Source: a virus. Taken from it: 30,615 nt of DNA. Shown here piece by piece: positions 8,018 through 14,317 of this stretch. The stretch lies in IMG/VR virus record IMGVR_UViG_3300030061_000987, positions 1 through 30,615 of that record, one strand, 5' to 3'. The notes under the pieces were generated by a model, which searched no databases, was not told the DNA's origin, and saw only the letters and a list, made by a program, of their open reading frames with translations. Position 1 is the first letter of the stretch; the number at the start of each line of letters is the position of its first letter. Both the position numbers and the translations under genes were made by a program.

Positions 8018-8215
8018 ATGGACGGCATTTTAATTACTAATCATATCTTAAAACTCATAAATGATAAGAGAAATCAGATATCTGAATTACTTATCTCAAA
8101 CGGGGTTAAAGATATGCTACATTACAGGCATTTGATGGGTAACATCGAGGGTCTAGAATTTTTAGAACAGGAACTCAAGAGCCTGCTAAATAAACAGGAG
8201 TTAGAAGATGAATAA
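8018..8215 (+). CDS. 65-aa hypothetical protein, helical
   Basis: The product (MDGILITNHILKL... ending NKQELEDE) is predicted by eye to be two amphipathic helices: about 3-25 and 42-60, with GVKDMLHYRHLMG between. No family is recognised. The start is ATG 8018 without a visible ribosome site. The gene overlaps the GroES-like gene by 8 bases, and the AGGAG of that gene lies within its 3' end, so the two are translationally coupled. Short two-helix proteins of this type are common next to phage structural genes. No function is assigned. Confidence 0.6.
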   Translation: MDGILITNHILKLINDKRNQISELLISNGVKDMLHYRHLMGNIEGLEFLEQELKSLLNKQELEDE

Positions 8216-8642
8216 AGTTGCTACCGCAGAAAAGACGGAAGCTCCGTCTACGCCTTGGGTAGATCCCAAATCAAGGGTATTAGACCCAACACTCATTGAT
8301 AAATCTTTAAAAGAAAGAATACCTTCACCGACAGGTTGGAGAATCGTTGTTTTGCCTTATAAAGGAAAGTCAAAGACTTCTGGAGGAGTATATATTCCAG
8401 ATCAAGTGATTGAAACAAACGAAATATCTACGACAGTTGGTTATGTTTTAAAAGTCGGATCTCTTGCTTATCAAGATGAAAAAAAGTTTCCAACAGGTTC
8501 TTGGTGTAAAGAGGGTGATTGGATTATGTTTGCAAGATATGCAGGATCAAGATTTAAAATTGAAGGTGGAGAAGTGAGAATACTTAACGATGATGAGATT
8601 CTTGCTACTATATTAGACCCTGAAGATGTTATCAGCATATGA
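8208..8642 (+). CDS. Phage GroES-like co-chaperonin
   Basis: The ATG at 8208 has AGGAG 7 bases upstream. The 144-residue product has a 40-residue N-terminal extension, then a GroES-type beta-barrel: GWRIVVLPYKG, a mobile-loop-like segment KSKTSGGVYIPDQV (about 58-71), VGYVLKVGSLAY, a KEGDWIMFARYAGSRFKI segment matching the GroES 'GD.V.F..Y.G' pattern, and LNDDEILATI near the end. It would cap a GroEL ring, probably the host's, and help fold the capsid protein encoded 2 kb downstream, as T4 gp31 does. No phage GroEL is present here. It is longer than bacterial GroES (about 95 residues) because of the N-terminal arm. Confidence 0.85.
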   Translation: MNKVATAEKTEAPSTPWVDPKSRVLDPTLIDKSLKERIPSPTGWRIVVLPYKGKSKTSGGVYIPDQVIETNEISTTVGYVLKVGSLAYQDEKKFPTGSWCKEGDWIMFARYAGSRFKIEGGEVRILNDDEILATILDPEDVISI

Positions 8643-8649
8643 GGATTAA

Positions 8650-9534
8650 ATGAATAATTTACAAAAAGAAGAAGAAACACAAGAGGTTGAAGTAGAGGTT
8701 CAACAAGAAGATTTATTCAAAGAAGAACCTCGCGTGGAATCTACGGAGGTTTCGGTTGAAAGCCCAGAAACAGAGCAACGTCAACACGTAAGTGATTCAA
8801 AACAAAGAATTGATAGACTTACAAAAAAAATGCGTGAGGCAGAGCGTAGAGAACAAGATGCAATTGCTTTTGCTCAAGCAAAAATGGCAGAAAATGATGA
8901 TCTTAAAGTTAAATTAACTGGTTTAGACAAAGATTATGTCTCTGAATATGGTCAACGTGTTGATAGTGATATTGCCTCTGTGAAAGAAACTTTAAGAAAA
9001 GCAATGTCTATTGGCGATACGGATGCAGTTGTTGATGCTCAAGAAAAAATAGCTAGTTTGATGGTTGCAAAGGAAAGAGCGACACAGGCTAAAGTTAAAA
9101 TTGATAGAGAGGAAAGTTCTCAACCTCAAGAAACTGTGTCACAACCACAGTCACAGCCACAAACAGCTACTCCTAAACAAAAACCAGACCCTAAAGCAGA
9201 AGCATGGGCGCAGAAAAACGAATGGTTTGGGACAGATGAGGCTATGACATATGCTGCTTTTGGGATACACAAAAAATTAGTCGAGTCAGAAGGATTTGAC
9301 CCAAGGACAGATGAGTACTATAATGAATTAGACAAGCAACTTGTGGAAACTTTTCCAACAAAGCTTGGCACAAACAGTCAGAGGCAATCTAAACCCGTTC
9401 AGACGGTTGCTTCAGCATCAAGGACTGCAAACTCTGGACGCAAAACCACGGTCAGATTGACCACCTCTCAGGTAGCTATGGCTAAGAAATTAGGTGTGCC
9501 ACTTGAGGAATATGCTAAGTACGTTAAGGAGTAG
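8650..9534 (+). CDS. Putative capsid scaffolding protein
   Basis: This 294-residue, highly charged protein sits two genes after GroES and three before the major capsid protein, the standard scaffold position. The N-terminal 50 residues are very acidic (runs of Glu). Residues about 55-155 form a long coiled coil (RIDRLTKKMREAERREQDA...), followed by a Gln/Pro linker (QPQSQPQTATPKQKPDPK, about 160-178) and a C-terminal domain ending in RLTTSQVAMAKKLGVPLEEYAKY, which could be the capsid-binding hairpin. No protease motif is present. AGGA lies 3-6 bases before the ATG. It should guide procapsid assembly and then leave. Confidence 0.75.
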   Translation: MNNLQKEEETQEVEVEVQQEDLFKEEPRVESTEVSVESPETEQRQHVSDSKQRIDRLTKKMREAERREQDAIAFAQAKMAENDDLKVKLTGLDKDYVSEYGQRVDSDIASVKETLRKAMSIGDTDAVVDAQEKIASLMVAKERATQAKVKIDREESSQPQETVSQPQSQPQTATPKQKPDPKAEAWAQKNEWFGTDEAMTYAAFGIHKKLVESEGFDPRTDEYYNELDKQLVETFPTKLGTNSQRQSKPVQTVASASRTANSGRKTTVRLTTSQVAMAKKLGVPLEEYAKYVKE

Positions 9535-9540
9535 CGAAAA

Positions 9541-10038
9541 ATGGCTGAAATTGAAGTAACAAAGACCGAAGTATCAGATGTTAGTCGTGACTCTCGTGCT
9601 AGTAAGACAAGGGAGAAAGAGACAAGACGAAGACCTTGGACTCCCCCGTCTATGCTAGACGCACCACCTGCGCCACAAGGATTTAAACATCGTTGGATCA
9701 GAGCCGAAGTTCGTGGATTTGATGACAGAAAAAATATATCTGCTCGTCTACGCGAAGGATACGAACTTGTCAGATCAGATGAATATCCAGATTTTGAGGC
9801 CCCAGTAGTTGATTCAGGTAAATATGCTGGTGTGTTTGGAGTTGGCGGATTAGTTCTCGCCAGAATACCATTAGAGACTGTTGAAGAAAGAACTGAGTAT
9901 TTTAATCAAAGAACTCAAGACCAAATGAATGCAGTTGACCATGATATGATGCGAGAAAATTCTCACTCTACCATGACGATCAATAAACCTGATCGTCAAT
10001 CTCGTGTAACCTTTGGTGGTTCTAAACAGAACCAATGA
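9541..10038 (+). CDS. Conserved capsid-cluster protein, possible head accessory
   Basis: The gene is preceded by AAGGAG 7 bases upstream. The 165-residue product has a charged N-terminus (basic ETRRRPWTPPS), then KHRWIRAEVRGFDDRKNISARLREGYELVRSDEYP, which reads as a compact alpha/beta domain, GVFGVGGLVLARIPLETVEERTEYF and a polar C-terminus. I recognise the family as a conserved but uncharacterised neighbour of capsid genes in marine phages. A role as minor capsid, scaffold partner or head vertex protein is inferred from position only. No enzymatic motif is seen. Confidence 0.7.
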   Translation: MAEIEVTKTEVSDVSRDSRASKTREKETRRRPWTPPSMLDAPPAPQGFKHRWIRAEVRGFDDRKNISARLREGYELVRSDEYPDFEAPVVDSGKYAGVFGVGGLVLARIPLETVEERTEYFNQRTQDQMNAVDHDMMRENSHSTMTINKPDRQSRVTFGGSKQNQ

Positions 10039-10050
10039 TTGGAGTAAAAA

Positions 10051-10698
10051 ATGGCAAACCAAGATACTTCTTTTGGTTTACGCCCAATCGGACTTAACGG
10101 TGCAGGTGCAAATACTACTGGTGTGACTCAATATGAAATCGCAACTGATAATACAAATGCGATTTTTCAATACTCTCCTGTAATTCCTTTAGCTACAGGG
10201 TTTATTGATATTGTTGGAAACGCAAACGGTGGTACAGTACCTGCATTGGGTGTCTTTATGGGTGTAGAATATGTAGATAGCTCTTCAAAGAAGACTGTCT
10301 TCAAAAATTATTGGCCTGGTTCCAATAATGTCAGCGTGGATACTAATTTTCCTGTAAAGGCTTTAGTAGCTGATAACCCTAATCAGTTGTTTATGGTAGC
10401 AGCAGATGAAACTGTCACAGATCGCGCAACAGCACTTGCTGACATTTTTGCTAACGCATCCTTAGCAACAGCAACCTCTGGATCAACATCCACTGGTCGT
10501 TCAACCGCACAACTTGATATCTCAACAGCTGCTACTACAGCTACTTTGTTAATGAGAATACAAGGAATTACTACAGACGTAGCAAATCTTGAGTATGCTT
10601 CTGCTGGAGTAAACTTTATTGTTCGGTTTAATTTTCATCACAATGCGCCTGTTGCAGCTTCGGCTTCACAGACCACATCGTTGTCAACTGGTATATAA
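10051..10698 (+). CDS. Putative capsid-associated structural (decoration-type) protein
   Basis: TTGGAG 6-7 bases before the ATG supports the start. The 215-residue product begins ANQDTSFGLRPIGLNGAG, an opening I know from virion proteins of marine phages. It is beta-rich, with many Ala, Thr and Ser and no Cys (SPVIPLATGFIDIVGNANGG, ALGVFMGVEYVD, GVNFIVRFNFHHNAPV). It ends 12 bases before the major capsid gene, so a head-decoration or capsid-stabilising role is likely but not shown. It lacks catalytic motifs and membrane segments. Confidence 0.65.
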   Translation: MANQDTSFGLRPIGLNGAGANTTGVTQYEIATDNTNAIFQYSPVIPLATGFIDIVGNANGGTVPALGVFMGVEYVDSSSKKTVFKNYWPGSNNVSVDTNFPVKALVADNPNQLFMVAADETVTDRATALADIFANASLATATSGSTSTGRSTAQLDISTAATTATLLMRIQGITTDVANLEYASAGVNFIVRFNFHHNAPVAASASQTTSLSTGI

Positions 10699-10710
10699 GG
10701 AGTCTAGTAA

Positions 10711-11616
10711 ATGGCTATTTCTAGAGCACAACTAGCTAAAGAGCTAGAACCAGGTTTGAACGCACTGTTCGGTCTGGAATACGACAGGTACGAAAATGAG
10801 CATTCTGAAATTTTTTCAGAAGAAGCTTCTGATCGTGCTTTTGAAGAAGAAGTAATGCTTGGCGGGTTTTCAACAGCCCCTGTTAAATCAGAAGGTGGAG
10901 CAATTCAGTTTGATGACGCACAAGAGACATATACTGCTCGATACACGCATGAAACTATCGCTTTGGCTTTTTCAATAACAGAAGAAGCTATAGAAGATAA
11001 TTTGTACGACCGTTTAGCTTCTCGTTATACGAAAGCTCTTGCTCGTTCAATGGCACAAACAAAGCAAATAAAAGCAGCGTCTATTTTAAACAATGCTTTT
11101 AGCACAGGCTCACCAATAGGTGACGGTGCAGCTTTATGTTCAGCGGCACACCCTTCTCTTTCTGGTAATCAATCCAACGTTTTATCTGTAGCTTCGGATT
11201 TAAACGAAACATCTTTGGAGCAAATGTTGATTGATATTGCAGGCATTACTGACGAAAGAGGTTTGAAAGTGGCTATTCGTGGTATGAAACTGGTTATTCC
11301 AAAAGAATTGCAGTTTATTGCGGAAAGAGTGCTTAATTCAAATCTTCGTGTTGGTACATCCGACAATGACCCAAATGCAATCCGCAATATGGGTATGTTA
11401 CCTGAAGGAGCGGTTGTAAATCACTTTTTGACCGATACAGATGCATTTTTCATTATGACAGATGCGCCCAACGGTTTTAAAATGTTCAATCGTGCTGCCA
11501 TTAAAACAGCTATGGAAGGTGATTTTGACACTGGAAATATGCGTTTTAAGGCTCGTGAGCGTTATAGCTTTGGTGTCTCCGATTGGAGAAGCGTTTTTGC
11601 AACACCTGGAGCATAA
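10711..11616 (+). CDS. Major capsid protein, Mu gpT-like HK97 fold
   Basis: A strong AAGGAG at 10698-10703 precedes the ATG. The 301-residue product starts AISRAQLAKELEPGLNALF and contains YTHETIALAFSITEEAIEDN, ALARSMAQTKQIKAASILNN, CSAAHPSLSGNQSN, LKVAIRGMKLVIPKEL and FKARERYSFGVSDWRSVFATPGA. These match the Mu-like major head subunit (gpT) family, which adopts the HK97 fold. It would form hexamers and pentamers of the icosahedral shell. Its length is about that of Mu gpT (roughly 305). The gene ends just before the only clear terminator in the window, consistent with strong, discrete expression of the capsid unit. Confidence 0.93.
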   Translation: MAISRAQLAKELEPGLNALFGLEYDRYENEHSEIFSEEASDRAFEEEVMLGGFSTAPVKSEGGAIQFDDAQETYTARYTHETIALAFSITEEAIEDNLYDRLASRYTKALARSMAQTKQIKAASILNNAFSTGSPIGDGAALCSAAHPSLSGNQSNVLSVASDLNETSLEQMLIDIAGITDERGLKVAIRGMKLVIPKELQFIAERVLNSNLRVGTSDNDPNAIRNMGMLPEGAVVNHFLTDTDAFFIMTDAPNGFKMFNRAAIKTAMEGDFDTGNMRFKARERYSFGVSDWRSVFATPGA

Positions 11617-11636
11617 AGAAACTTTTCTCCGAAAGA

Positions 11637-11665
11637 AGAGGCCGACTTTGCAGTCGGCCTTTTTT
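11637..11665 (+). terminator. Rho-independent terminator after major capsid gene
   Basis: An 8-base-pair stem AGGCCGAC / GTCGGCCT (11639-11646 with 11653-11660) with a 6-base loop (TTTGCA) is followed by six Ts ending at 11665. The flanking A residues upstream can extend the pairing into the T tract. It lies 20 bases after the capsid stop codon. It would end or attenuate transcripts from the capsid cluster. Confidence 0.92.
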
Positions 11666-11729
11666 CATGTATAGTAATTCAAGCCTTGACTGCAATTAAG
11701 CAGACACTAGCCACGACAAGGAGATTTAC

Positions 11730-12212
11730 ATGGCTAATTCAACATTCAGCGGTCCCGTCCGTTCAGAAAACGGTTTTAAGACGATTATTAAGAACTCCAC
11801 AAGTGGTGCTCTTACTAATGAGATGACTTTGTCTACATATAGTACCTCTATTACAATTGCTGCCTCTGGCACTGATCATAAAGAATCTTCAATTGGCATT
11901 CCATCAAATTTTATTCCAATGGGGGTAGCTATTACTGTAACTAGTGCTGCAGCTAACGCTGTTAACATAAACGATATAGGAACTGATGCAGATACCGATG
12001 GGTTTGTTGATGGGATAAGCGCTGCAATTAACTCAACAGGTTTCAAAGGATTTTTCCCTTGTAATGGTGTTTTAGGTATGTCTGGTGGAACAACTACTGC
12101 AGCAACCGAAACAGCGGATGAGGTTGAGCTTGTGATTTCTGGTACAGCTGGTGCAGGCGGAGTTGTTGCCTTAAAATTCTTCGGTATATCCTCTGATTCA
12201 CCGACTGCATAG
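11730..12212 (+). CDS. Putative virion structural protein (decoration-like)
   Basis: CAAGGAG 8 bases before the ATG gives a strong start after the terminator. The 160-residue product is Ala/Thr/Ser/Gly-rich and beta-rich, with segments NSTFSGPVRSENGFKTI, SSIGIPSNFIPMGVAITVTS, DTDGFVDGISAAINSTGFKG and VVALKFFGISSDSP. One Cys is present near residue 111. This pattern is common in marine phage virion genes placed just after the capsid protein. A capsid decoration or head-fibre role is possible. No enzyme motif or membrane segment is visible. Confidence 0.62.
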   Translation: MANSTFSGPVRSENGFKTIIKNSTSGALTNEMTLSTYSTSITIAASGTDHKESSIGIPSNFIPMGVAITVTSAAANAVNINDIGTDADTDGFVDGISAAINSTGFKGFFPCNGVLGMSGGTTTAATETADEVELVISGTAGAGGVVALKFFGISSDSPTA

Positions 12213-12224
12213 TAGGAGAAAATA

Positions 12225-12506
12225 ATGGCAGGTCCAGTAAAAGCTTTTAATTTTACTCAAGGAAGTAGCGCGGCTATAGTAGGCCCTGATAGATCAAGAA
12301 TACGTCAGATTGTAATCTTTGCCTCTCACAGTGGTGCTTTTACTATAAAAGACGGAAGCGCAACGGGGGAAGTATTAATTACACAGACTTTTCCCACAGG
12401 ATTGCATCATCTAAACATTCCTGATGACGGAATCATAGCTACAAGTGGTGCGTTTATTGATGCTTTCACTGGTTCTAGTAATCAGTTGACAATATTTCTT
12501 TCTTAG
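12225..12506 (+). CDS. Small beta-rich putative structural protein
   Basis: TAGGAG precedes the ATG by 7 bases. The 93-residue product reads as a single beta-sandwich: FNFTQGSSAAIVGPDRSRIRQIVIFA, GAFTIKDGSATGEVLITQTFP, GLHHLNIPDDGIIATSGAFI and NQLTIFLS. The family appears in marine phage genomes as an unnamed small virion-type protein with a strand pattern like minor capsid or decoration proteins. Its position next to the 160-aa protein suggests the two work on the same virion surface. Function is not established. Confidence 0.6.
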   Translation: MAGPVKAFNFTQGSSAAIVGPDRSRIRQIVIFASHSGAFTIKDGSATGEVLITQTFPTGLHHLNIPDDGIIATSGAFIDAFTGSSNQLTIFLS

Positions 12507-12513
12507 GCTTGTT

Positions 12514-12801
12514 ATGGCAGAGCGTAAAAAAAATAATATGCCTGCTCGTAATAAAAAAAATTTCCGTCCCACTAAGTCAGGGGCGGGAATGACAAAAGCT
12601 GGCGTGGCTGCTTACCGTAGAGCAAATCCTGGGTCGAAATTAAAAACGGCTGTTACAGGAAAAGTAAAAGCAGGTAGTAAAGACGCTAAACGTAGGAAGT
12701 CATTTTGTGCTCGTTCCGCAGGACAAATGAAAAAATTTCCGAAAGCTGCTAAAGACCCGAATAGTCGTTTAAGACAAGCTAGGAAGAGATGGAAGTGTTA
12801 G
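12514..12801 (+). CDS. Lys/Arg-rich DUF6321-like miniprotein
   Basis: This 95-residue, extremely basic product contains GMTKAGVAAYRRANPGSKLKTAV, KDAKRRKSFCARSAGQMKK and DPNSRLRQARKRWKC. The order of these segments matches what I know as the DUF6321 family of phage proteins (G-x-AYRR-NPGSKLKTAV ... RRKSFCAR ... W-C). The two Cys, one in SFCAR and one at the very end, are typical of the family. Function is unknown. Charge and conservation suggest binding to DNA or packing inside the head. A second in-frame ATG at 12538 (MPARNKK) could be the true start, as the ribosome site before 12514 is weak. Confidence 0.75.
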   Translation: MAERKKNNMPARNKKNFRPTKSGAGMTKAGVAAYRRANPGSKLKTAVTGKVKAGSKDAKRRKSFCARSAGQMKKFPKAAKDPNSRLRQARKRWKC

Positions 12802-12802
12802 C

Positions 12803-12961
12803 ATGAAAGCAGAAGACGTTTTAAAACAACTGGAAAGACATGAAGGAGAGTGTAACAGAAGATATGCGGATATTCAGGAAAAATTAAAAAATCTTGATAA
12901 CCGTATGTGGGCTGTTATGGTATTGATAGTGCTTGCGGCTGGTTTAGAACAACTTCTATGA
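12803..12961 (+). CDS. 52-aa coiled-coil plus membrane-anchor miniprotein (XhlA-like layout)
   Basis: ATG 12803 follows the previous stop by one base, with GGAAG upstream. The 52-residue product has an amphipathic helix (EDVLKQLERHEGECNRRYADI, then QEKLKNLDNR) followed by a hydrophobic C-terminal segment WAVMVLIVLAAGLEQLL. This is the layout of the phage XhlA-type hemolysin/holin accessory proteins and of an unnamed marine phage family with an ER.E.EC..RY motif. It ends in an ATGA overlap with a possible upstream start of the next frame. A role in membrane anchoring or lysis is inference. Confidence 0.65.
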   Translation: MKAEDVLKQLERHEGECNRRYADIQEKLKNLDNRMWAVMVLIVLAAGLEQLL

Positions 12962-12978
12962 CAATTACGAGGGCAAAT

Positions 12979-13215
12979 ATGGGACATTCAATTTCAAGAG
13001 TAAGAACGGGACCAAAACCTGCAAAATTAGAAGTAACTTATATGCGTAAGGGGGGCAAGGCTAGTGCAAAGAGTAAGGGATCAAAAATATGCCCAAAGGG
13101 TAAGGCATGGGCTAAACGCACCTTTGACACATACCCGTCAGCGTATGCAAACATGGCAGCCTCAAAATACTGTAAAGACCCTAACTATGCAAAGGGTGCA
13201 AAAGGTAAAAAATAA
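12979..13215 (+). CDS. Lys-rich conserved miniprotein with ICPKGKAWAKRTF motif
   Basis: I chose ATG 12979, which has GAGGG 5 bases upstream. In-frame ATGs at 12958 (overlapping the previous stop) and 12907 are possible but less likely. The 78-residue product is strongly basic, with MRKGGKASAKSKGSK, then ICPKGKAWAKRTFDTYPSA and ANMAASKYCKDPNYAKG. The second half is highly conserved-looking and recognised from many phage genomes without known function. Two Cys flank the motif and could bind a metal or pair. It overlaps the next gene by one base (TAATG). Confidence 0.7.
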   Translation: MGHSISRVRTGPKPAKLEVTYMRKGGKASAKSKGSKICPKGKAWAKRTFDTYPSAYANMAASKYCKDPNYAKGAKGKK

Positions 13216-13583
13216 TGGGCGAACTTAAAAAGTGGCTTAAACAAGATTGGGTAAGGATAGGAACAGATGGGTCGATCAAAGGGAAGTGTGGGACATCCAA
13301 AGACAAAAAAAATCCAGACAGATGTCTCCCAAGGGCAAAAGCCAACAGCCTCAGTAAATCAGAGAGGGCTTCTACCGCTCGTAAGAAAAAGCGTGAGGGT
13401 TCTAAAGGAAAAACTGTTGTCTCTAATACCAAAGAGTCAAAAGTAACAAATTTAGCTAATGGGGGTCGTGTGAAAAGACCTTTTAAAGGTAAAAAAGTGT
13501 CGGGTACTGCCGTTGCAAGAGGCTGTGGACAAGTGATGTCAAACAGGCGAAAAAGAACAAAAGGTTCGGTAGTACAGTTTTGA
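13215..13583 (+). CDS. DUF5872-like basic protein with RGCG tail motif
   Basis: This 122-residue protein is coupled to the previous gene by TAATG. The N-terminal ~65 residues (LKKWLKQDWVRIGTDGSIKG, KCGTSKDKKNPDRCLPRAK, SERASTARKKKRE) match what I know as DUF5872. A linker follows, then NGGRVKRPFKGKKV and ARGCGQVMSNRRKRTKG, a motif usually seen as the C-terminal tail of separate small phage proteins. The gene therefore looks like a fusion of two basic modules. There are two Cys in the first module and one in the second. Role unknown; nucleic-acid or head-interior association is an inference from charge. Confidence 0.7.
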   Translation: MGELKKWLKQDWVRIGTDGSIKGKCGTSKDKKNPDRCLPRAKANSLSKSERASTARKKKREGSKGKTVVSNTKESKVTNLANGGRVKRPFKGKKVSGTAVARGCGQVMSNRRKRTKGSVVQF

Positions 13584-13590
13584 GGTAATT

Positions 13591-14166
13591 ATGTTACCAA
13601 GTTTTGAACTAGAACAATCAATAATTTCTGAAACGCAAGCATGGTCAAAAACAGCTTTAGAGGTTGCTAATGAACATTTTAATGGTTTACCTCCATGTCC
13701 TTTTGCTAAAAAAGCATGGTTAGATGATAAGGTAGGGTTTTGTTTTAAATATGAAAACCATTGGCAAGATTTGTTTTCTTTAATTTCACAATGGGACGAT
13801 TCAAAAGATGTTGTGATTCTTATTGATTTTTGTTTTCTTCCTTTAAACGAAATGGATCGGTATTTAAATTTATTAAATAAAGCTATTTCGGACGGTATTT
13901 TTATCAATAAAGATATGTTTTTGATGGGTTTTCATCCTGATGATGACGATAATGAACTATTAGAGGAGGCTGACTTTGATTCGACCATAGACGTTCCGTA
14001 TGCTATGATTTTCTTACAACGACTAAGTAAGTTGCAAGAAGCATCAAATACACTTAGAATAAAAGGGTATTATAATTATGCAGAAAATTATTATAATGGC
14101 TCAAAACTTTACGAAAACAGAAAAACCCTTTTTAGGAGATTAAAAAATGGTAATGAAAAAAACTAA
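13591..14166 (+). CDS. Uncharacterised protein with CPFA motif
   Basis: The 191-residue product starts after GAGGTAATT. Residues 32-39 read GLPPCPFA (C36), resembling the CPFA segment of small DUF1415-type proteins and of an unnamed phage family. The following region is a mixed alpha/beta domain: VGFCFKYENHWQDLFSLISQ, DVVILIDFCFLPLNEMDRYL and MFLMGFHPDDDDNELLEEADF. The acidic run near 117-130 could bind a metal or a basic partner. The last ~55 residues are Tyr/Asn-rich and helical. It is cytoplasmic by appearance. I cannot assign a function. It is embedded between basic miniproteins and overlaps the next by 20 bases. Confidence 0.62.
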   Translation: MLPSFELEQSIISETQAWSKTALEVANEHFNGLPPCPFAKKAWLDDKVGFCFKYENHWQDLFSLISQWDDSKDVVILIDFCFLPLNEMDRYLNLLNKAISDGIFINKDMFLMGFHPDDDDNELLEEADFDSTIDVPYAMIFLQRLSKLQEASNTLRIKGYYNYAENYYNGSKLYENRKTLFRRLKNGNEKN

Positions 14167-14317
14167 AAAAATGATGGGTGGGGGTGCAGCAAAAAAACGA
14201 ATGAAAAAAGCTCCCACAATGATGCGCGGAGGTGGAATGGCAGGAATGAAGAAAAACCCAATGATGATGCGCGGTGGCGGTGCTGCTAAGAAGCGCATGG
14301 CTAAAAAGAAGAAATAA
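14147..14317 (+). CDS. 56-aa Met/Lys/Gly miniprotein with internal repeats
   Basis: ATG 14147 has AGGAG at 14134-14138 (8-base spacing) and overlaps the previous gene by 20 bases. The product contains only a few residue types: Met, Lys, Gly, Ala and Arg dominate. GGGAAKKRM occurs at residues 11-19 and again at 43-51, and MMRGGG occurs at 25-30 and 40-45. The C-terminus is AKKKK. It ends exactly one base before the next ATG. No known function. The charge suggests contact with DNA or acidic protein partners. The good ribosome site and exact junction argue for a real gene. Confidence 0.7.
   Translation: MVMKKTKKMMGGGAAKKRMKKAPTMMRGGGMAGMKKNPMMMRGGGAAKKRMAKKKK

Noticed and set aside
11686-11715. 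TTGACT as a -35 element after the capsid terminator
   Set aside because: No acceptable -10 lies 16-18 bases downstream (the sequence there is close to ACTAGC), so I did not list it as a promoter.
12907-12978. Upstream in-frame starts (12907, 12958) for the ICPKGKAW miniprotein
   Set aside because: 12907 would overlap most of the TM-coding end of the 52-aa gene; 12979 has a GAGGG site at proper distance. The 12958 ATGA overlap remains possible.
13539-13907. Antisense 122-codon frame
   Set aside because: It covers the end of the DUF5872-like gene and the CPFA gene, both with better start sites and recognisable motifs; no promoter on the minus strand was seen.
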